This document shows positions 15,443 to 19,179 of a stretch of DNA of 19,179 bases, piece after piece. Position numbers and translations under genes: made by a program. The stretch is taken from contig DCDD01000055.1 of the NCBI GenBank assembly GCA_002316235.1, forward strand, positions 1 to 19,179, in the 5' to 3' direction. Source of the stretch: Bacteroidales bacterium UBA1064 (lineage in GTDB: Bacteria; Bacteroidota; Bacteroidia; Bacteroidales; Tenuifilaceae). Each line of letters opens with the position of its first letter. Position 1 is the first letter of the stretch. The notes beneath the pieces are model-generated. The model worked only from the letters and a program-made list of their open reading frames with translations. It ran no database searches and was not told the DNA's origin.

Positions 15443-17323
15443 TTATTTTGTTTTGCTGTTTTCTGCTTTGGCAACCCCCTCGTTGTAGGTTTGAATAATC
15501 GAGTTGAGCATTTGCTCAATTTCTGAGGCACCTTCGCCTAGTAAAAAGCCAATCTTTTGAACCATTGCCAGGTTCCTGTCGATGGCTTCGGTTACCCGCT
15601 TAACAACCTCTTCTTTCTGCACGGCCGGAGCATACATATCCCTGATAACAGCACCAACAATGCTGTTGGGCCTGATGGTGAATACGGAGATGTTCAGCAG
15701 CTTATCGCGGTAGTGAACATCACGGTTTAATATATCGCTATTATTTTGAAGTACGTAGGTAAACAGGTTGTGAATATTGTAGGGTACCAGGCTTTTTAGG
15801 TCTGCACCAACAAGTCCGGGAACAATCTCGTTTATTTCTAGGGCGTCATCGCCAAGCAAATCAATAAAGCTTTGGTTGCTCTGTATGATTTTTAGCTTCT
15901 TATCAATAAGCACAACTGCAGCAGGTAGCTTCTTAAGCATGGTGGTAACCGTTTCGGAAGCCTCACGAGCTGCTTCCTGCTCTATTCGCGCCTTTTTTTC
16001 CGATTCCCTCAAAGCCTCCTGGGTTTTAGCAAGCTTCTCGTTAGTTGAACGAAGGGATTTAATATACTCCTGCCTGTTTTTTAGGGTGAAGTTCAAGCAC
16101 ATGTCCGTATGGGCAAGCCCCGATGCCACTGCAGAGGCAAAGTCGTAGCATGAGGCATATCCACAAGCTTCACAACCTGTTTCCTTTCCAACAAATTCCT
16201 TGTCAATTACCTTTAGCACCTCCTCAAGTTTTTGCTGTGAGGGGAGTGGCAGCCTTTGGTCATCAGGGGTGAAATCCCTTGTATAGCTATTCTTTTCATT
16301 TCGGGATATGTTTTCCTCCCATTTTTTACGGTTAAACGTTAGCAATCTTTTGTTGGCATAGTTAACCACCATTGTTCGGCGAATGAATTTTTTTCCACCC
16401 TTCGATGTACCCGGTCCCATAAGGCAGCCCTCGCAGTAGAAAAGGTTAAAATGCCGGTTAATCATTTCGGCGCTGGTTTCGAATTGCTCCAGGGCTTGAA
16501 GTGTGTTGTTGGGCCCGTTAGCGCTGATAACTGTTCCGGTTAGCAAGTCTTCGCTGATGTCAACGGCTTGCAGTATGCCTCTGCCAATGGGGTAAAGCGA
16601 TCCCTTGTAGCCAATTGGCTCGTCAAACTCGGAGTACTCCAGGTTGCTCTCGTTTATGTTAAATTCCTCGAATAGCTGGCGGAGCTCCACAAAGGTAAGC
16701 ACCTCGTCAATCTGGCTTTTCCCGTTGTATAGCTTTGCTTCCTCCTTGCTTTGTATGCAGGGGCCTATATGAACAATCCGGACATTACTTCCATACTGGT
16801 TGTGTACAGCCTGGGCGGTAGCAATGATAGGCGAAATGATAGGGGCAAGGTTGTTGACCATTTCGGGATGGTACTTTTCAACCATTGATACAACCACCGG
16901 GCACATGCTGGTGATGAAGTACTTTCCCTTAAAGTCATCGAACAGCTTTTTATACTCCCTGGCTACAAGGTCAACACCAAAAGTAACTTCGCAAACGTAA
17001 GTAAACCCTAAGGTTTTTATCATCTGAACAAACTTTCGGTAGTCAGTTATATCCACAAATTCACCCGAAATGCTTGGCGAGCAAATAGCAGCAACCGGTT
17101 CGTTGCCCTTAAGTAGCTCCAGAACGTTTTTCTTGGAGGAACGGTAGCTTACCGCATTCACCGGGCAAATATTGAGGCAGCTTCCACAACCCACACACCT
17201 GTTTTGGAGGATTCGGGCAAAGTCCTGACCGGCTTTAACTTCGATGGCCTTTACCGGGCAAACCCGCACACAAGCATAACAGTTTATGCACGTTTCCTCA
17301 CTTATTTCGAAGAGCTGCGACAT
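15443..17323 (-). CDS. hydS: Putative sensory [FeFe] hydrogenase (HydS-type) with 2x[4Fe-4S], FeS4 and PAS domains
   Basis: This 626-residue protein has these domains in order. Two N-terminal [4Fe-4S] ferredoxin motifs come first (Cys12/15/18/22 and Cys43/46/49/53). The [FeFe]-hydrogenase large-subunit domain follows (about 75-320), with H-cluster ligands Cys141 (TSMCP), Cys189 (GPC), Cys297 and Cys300 (YCEGC). Next is a four-Cys FeS4 motif (Cys384/387/392/409). A coiled-coil linker (about 418-460) leads to a PAS domain (about 462-575), and the C-terminus is helical. Compared with catalytic enzymes, the proton-transfer Cys of TSCCP is Met140, the Met of MPC is Gly187, and the L3 cysteines are spaced C-X2-C rather than C-X3-C. 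These features match group C sensory hydrogenases rather than a bulk H2 producer. The gene lies between the ferredoxin gene (18 nt) and the phosphatase gene (26 nt). Confidence 0.87.
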   Translation of the reverse strand: MSQLFEISEETCINCYACVRVCPVKAIEVKAGQDFARILQNRCVGCGSCLNICPVNAVSYRSSKKNVLELLKGNEPVAAICSPSISGEFVDITDYRKFVQMIKTLGFTYVCEVTFGVDLVAREYKKLFDDFKGKYFITSMCPVVVSMVEKYHPEMVNNLAPIISPIIATAQAVHNQYGSNVRIVHIGPCIQSKEEAKLYNGKSQIDEVLTFVELRQLFEEFNINESNLEYSEFDEPIGYKGSLYPIGRGILQAVDISEDLLTGTVISANGPNNTLQALEQFETSAEMINRHFNLFYCEGCLMGPGTSKGGKKFIRRTMVVNYANKRLLTFNRKKWEENISRNEKNSYTRDFTPDDQRLPLPSQQKLEEVLKVIDKEFVGKETGCEACGYASCYDFASAVASGLAHTDMCLNFTLKNRQEYIKSLRSTNEKLAKTQEALRESEKKARIEQEAAREASETVTTMLKKLPAAVVLIDKKLKIIQSNQSFIDLLGDDALEINEIVPGLVGADLKSLVPYNIHNLFTYVLQNNSDILNRDVHYRDKLLNISVFTIRPNSIVGAVIRDMYAPAVQKEEVVKRVTEAIDRNLAMVQKIGFLLGEGASEIEQMLNSIIQTYNEGVAKAENSKTK

Positions 17324-17341
17324 TTGTTTTAATCGTTTGGA

Positions 17342-17593
17342 TTAGTACTCGCTCAACTCGCTATTTAGGATATCCAGAATATTGTACTCGTCAACGCCTG
17401 TAAAAATTTTCCCATTAACGGTTACTGTAGGCCCTTCAGCGCATCTGCCAAAGCAATGCCCCCCGTGAAAGTAAACCTTTTCCCTTAGGTGATGATCGTC
17501 TATGTATTTCTGTATGGTCTTTAGGGTTGCTTTATTTCCCCTCGCAAAACAGGAGCTACCCAAGCATATCACGATTTCGTTTTTTTTCTCCAT
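17342..17593 (-). CDS. Thioredoxin-like [2Fe-2S] ferredoxin
   Basis: This 83-residue protein is a single thioredoxin-fold [2Fe-2S] domain with ligands Cys10, Cys15, Cys47 and Cys51 (C-X4-C...C-X3-C, in CLGSSC and HCFGRC, then AEGPTV). The same domain occurs as the NuoE/HydC C-terminal half and as stand-alone ferredoxins in hydrogenase clusters. It is first in the operon, 18 nt before hydS, and diverges from hydC by 279 nt. It probably carries electrons to or from the HydS iron-sulfur chain or the HydABC enzyme; the partner is inferred from position. The ATG at 17593 gives the normal length for this family. Confidence 0.9.
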   Translation of the reverse strand: MEKKNEIVICLGSSCFARGNKATLKTIQKYIDDHHLREKVYFHGGHCFGRCAEGPTVTVNGKIFTGVDEYNILDILNSELSEY

Positions 17594-17709
17594 CTTATTG
17601 TCTGGCTGGGCTTTATAATACCTTTCCCATGTTCTCCTGCCAATCCTTTAAATTGTTTCCTCTGAGCGTTTAATGATTAACCCTCTTGCTGGCTTACTTA
17701 AAAAAACTT

Positions 17710-17732
17710 CTGTTAATTCAATCACAAATTTA
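17710..17732 (-). promoter_or_regulatory. Weak Rex-like site overlapping a candidate -7 element of the sensory operon
   Basis: CTGTTAATTCAATCACAA (17710-17727) agrees with the Rex consensus TTGTTAA-N4-TTAACAA at 11 of 14 fixed positions, and its right half also resembles the alternative half-site TTCACAA. It overlaps TAAATTTG on the minus strand (17732 to 17725), an exact match to TAnnTTTG. Transcription would begin near 17718, giving a leader of about 125 nt before the ferredoxin gene. No -33 TTG was found. Confidence 0.3.
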
Positions 17733-17830
17733 AGTAAAGTTAGATTATCTAAATTTCTTTTATTAATTTGTTCGGGAATTAACAGGTGAAAATACCAACT
17801 TAAATATCTGTTATACAGGAAAATAGTTAA

Positions 17831-17848
17831 TTGTTATTGAGTTAACAA
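17831..17848. promoter_or_regulatory. Rex-type redox operator upstream of hydC
   Basis: TTGTTATTGAGTTAACAA matches the Rex operator consensus TTGTTAA-N4-TTAACAA at 13 of 14 defined positions; the only difference is T for A at position 7. The symmetry extends two further bases on each side (AA before, TT after). It ends 25 nt before the hydC ATG, where a bound repressor would overlap the promoter or the early transcribed region. Rex is the NADH/NAD+-sensing repressor of fermentation and hydrogenase genes in other bacteria. The rex gene itself is not in the window. Confidence 0.7.
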
Positions 17849-17872
17849 TTTTTAAAAATTTCTTGATGGGTA

Positions 17873-18334
17873 ATGAAAAGAAGCATTGAAGCTATACTTG
17901 AACAGTATGACCATGCCGGAATGGACAGCTTAATCCCCATTTTGCAGGAAATTCAGAATAAAACCGGATGCTTAAATGAGGAGTCAATTGTCATGGTTGG
18001 TAAGCATTTGGGCATACCCACCTCCAAAGTTTATGGTTTGGCTACATTTTACAACCAGTTTAAATTTGAGCCAAAGGGTAAGTTCCATATATTGGTATGC
18101 AATGGCACTTCGTGCAGGCTGAACGGCTCAAAATGGATCATTGATTTCATTGAGAAGAATTTAAAAATTAAAAACGGAGAGACTAGTCGTGATGGCACAT
18201 TTAGCCTGGAGGTAATTTCCTGCATGGGAGCTTGTGAGTCGGGACCGCTTATTTCGATTAATGAAGAGTACTATTGTAACCTCACACCGGCTAAGCTTGG
18301 TGAAGTTCTTGCCGGGTTAGCCGAGTCGGAATAG
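17873..18334 (+). CDS. hydC: NAD-linked [FeFe] hydrogenase gamma subunit (HydC/NuoE-like, [2Fe-2S])
   Basis: This 153-residue NuoE-family protein has a helical N-terminal half with the family block GKHLGIPTSKVYGLATFYNQF (about 43-63). The C-terminal thioredoxin-like [2Fe-2S] domain has ligands Cys76, Cys81, Cys117 and Cys121 (CNGTSC and CMGACESGP). In HydABC hydrogenases this subunit passes electrons between the flavin subunit HydB and the catalytic subunit HydA. The hydB start follows 99 nt downstream, and a Rex operator lies immediately upstream. A bare NuoE of respiratory complex I is less likely, because no other nuo genes are seen and the divergent neighbour is a hydrogenase operon. Confidence 0.88.
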   Translation: MKRSIEAILEQYDHAGMDSLIPILQEIQNKTGCLNEESIVMVGKHLGIPTSKVYGLATFYNQFKFEPKGKFHILVCNGTSCRLNGSKWIIDFIEKNLKIKNGETSRDGTFSLEVISCMGACESGPLISINEEYYCNLTPAKLGEVLAGLAESE

Positions 18335-18433
18335 TGCCATTTGGATATTCAACATTTTCATCCACAATGGGTTAAGTTATGATGCTATATATGATATGCT
18401 TGGAGTTTTGAACATAGCTGTTATTGAAAGGTT

Positions 18434-19179
18434 ATGAACCACAGTTACACTTTAGCCGATAAAACTTTTTTTTGTGAACAGGTGCTACCCTTGCTTCATG
18501 CCGAGCTAAATAGTGATACCCAAAAACACTTATCAACATACAGGCACGAAAGGGTAAAAAAAACAGTCATATACATTGGCATTACAACTTCATCGGTTGT
18601 GGCTGGCGCCCTGAAAACTCTGAAAGCAATAGAGGGCTATCTTGAAGAAAATTCAGTAGATGCCATAATTGTACCCGTTGGCAGCTATGGCCTTTGCTCC
18701 TTCGAGCCAATTGTTGAGGTTCAGCTGCCGGGGAAAAAGCGGGTGGCCTTCAGAAACGTAACATACGATAGAGTTGAATTCCTGCTCGATGGTGCATTTA
18801 ACAGCTTTGTTCAACCCGATACGGCACTTTTTCAGCACAATTCCGATATTCTTGAACCGTGGCCCGATATTCCAGTTAAGGATGATTTCCCTTTTTTTGC
18901 AAAACAGGATAGGCTACTTCTTAGAAATATTGGAATTGTAAATCCCGAAAATCTACTGGAGTACATCTCATTCGGGGGTTACCGGGCACTTGCCTATACC
19001 CTGCGGAATCAAACATCCGATTCCGTTTGCCGTATTGTTGAGCTAAGCGGGTTGAGGGGACGTGGAGGCGGAGGCTATCCTACCGGATTGAAATGGCGTA
19101 AAACCCTTTCGGTTGCTGCTACCGAAAGGATTATGATTTGTAATGCTGACGAAAGCGATCCCGGCGCTTTTATGGATAG
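18434..19179 (+). CDS. hydB: NAD-linked [FeFe] hydrogenase beta subunit (HydB/NuoF-like), 5' part
   Basis: An open frame begins at the ATG at 18434 and continues for 248 codons to the window edge; the final TAG is out of frame. Residues about 38-125 look like the N-terminal thioredoxin-like domain of HydB. The usual [2Fe-2S] cysteines are missing: the first pair is replaced by IGITTSS, and only Cys88 remains near the second pair in GSYGLCSFEP. From about residue 155 the NuoF-type flavin domain begins, with the FMN/NADH-binding motif GLRGRGGGGYPTGLKW (206-221) and NADESDPGAFMD (237-248). The subunit should oxidise or reduce NAD(H) at FMN. It lies 99 nt after hydC and probably shares its Rex control. 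The C-terminal iron-sulfur part is outside the window. Confidence 0.9.
   Translation, partial: MNHSYTLADKTFFCEQVLPLLHAELNSDTQKHLSTYRHERVKKTVIYIGITTSSVVAGALKTLKAIEGYLEENSVDAIIVPVGSYGLCSFEPIVEVQLPGKKRVAFRNVTYDRVEFLLDGAFNSFVQPDTALFQHNSDILEPWPDIPVKDDFPFFAKQDRLLLRNIGIVNPENLLEYISFGGYRALAYTLRNQTSDSVCRIVELSGLRGRGGGGYPTGLKWRKTLSVAATERIMICNADESDPGAFMD

Noticed and set aside
18653..18838. Minus-strand 61-codon open frame near the right edge
   Set aside because: Antisense to the hydB start, whose frame carries clear NuoF motifs.
19177..19179. TAG at the last three bases of the window as the hydB stop codon
   Set aside because: It is out of frame with hydB; the frame reads ATG GAT AG-, consistent with the usual FMDR continuation, so the gene is cut by the edge.

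Overview
The window looks like chromosomal DNA from an anaerobic or facultatively anaerobic member of the Bacteroidota, probably Bacteroidales. The evidence is the tripartite RND efflux operon, the TPR/PD40/SPOR envelope protein, the lack of strong Shine-Dalgarno sequences, and several matches to the Bacteroidota -7 promoter element TAnnTTTG. Assignment below order level is not possible by reading alone. There are 15 protein-coding genes, two of them cut by the window edges. I saw no tRNA, rRNA, CRISPR array or insertion sequence.

Left part (1-2102): the end of pyrB and a complete pyrI (aspartate transcarbamoylase catalytic and regulatory subunits) face a DUF389 membrane protein on the opposite strand. 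A non-coding gap of about 0.5 kb with several short symmetric motifs follows. Next is a plus-strand tripartite efflux system (2630-8313): periplasmic adaptor, HAE1-type RND permease and TolC-like outer-membrane channel. No dedicated regulator gene is visible beside it.

Middle part (8555-13920): four minus-strand single genes, namely undecaprenyl-diphosphate phosphatase (uppP), an exported probable lipoprotein MsrA, the tRNA 2-thiouridylase mnmA, and a 748-residue envelope protein with TPR, PD40 beta-propeller, Pro-rich linker and two C-terminal SPOR-like repeats.

Right part (14235-19179, runs off the edge): a divergent [FeFe]-hydrogenase locus. To the left runs a tight three-gene operon: a small thioredoxin-like [2Fe-2S] ferredoxin, a PAS-containing HydS-type putative sensory [FeFe] hydrogenase with a non-canonical H-cluster pocket, and a SpoIIE/PP2C-type phosphatase with an extra C-terminal domain. 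To the right run hydC (NuoE-like) and the start of hydB (NuoF-like), subunits of an NAD-linked, probably electron-bifurcating hydrogenase whose catalytic hydA is expected beyond the window. The 279-nt divergent intergenic region carries a near-perfect Rex operator (17831-17848) next to hydC and a weaker Rex-like site overlapping a possible promoter of the sensory operon. The inferred picture is a redox- and H2-responsive module: Rex would read NADH/NAD+, HydS would read H2 or redox state, and the phosphatase would pass that signal to an unknown phosphoprotein. This locus is the most interesting part of the window.
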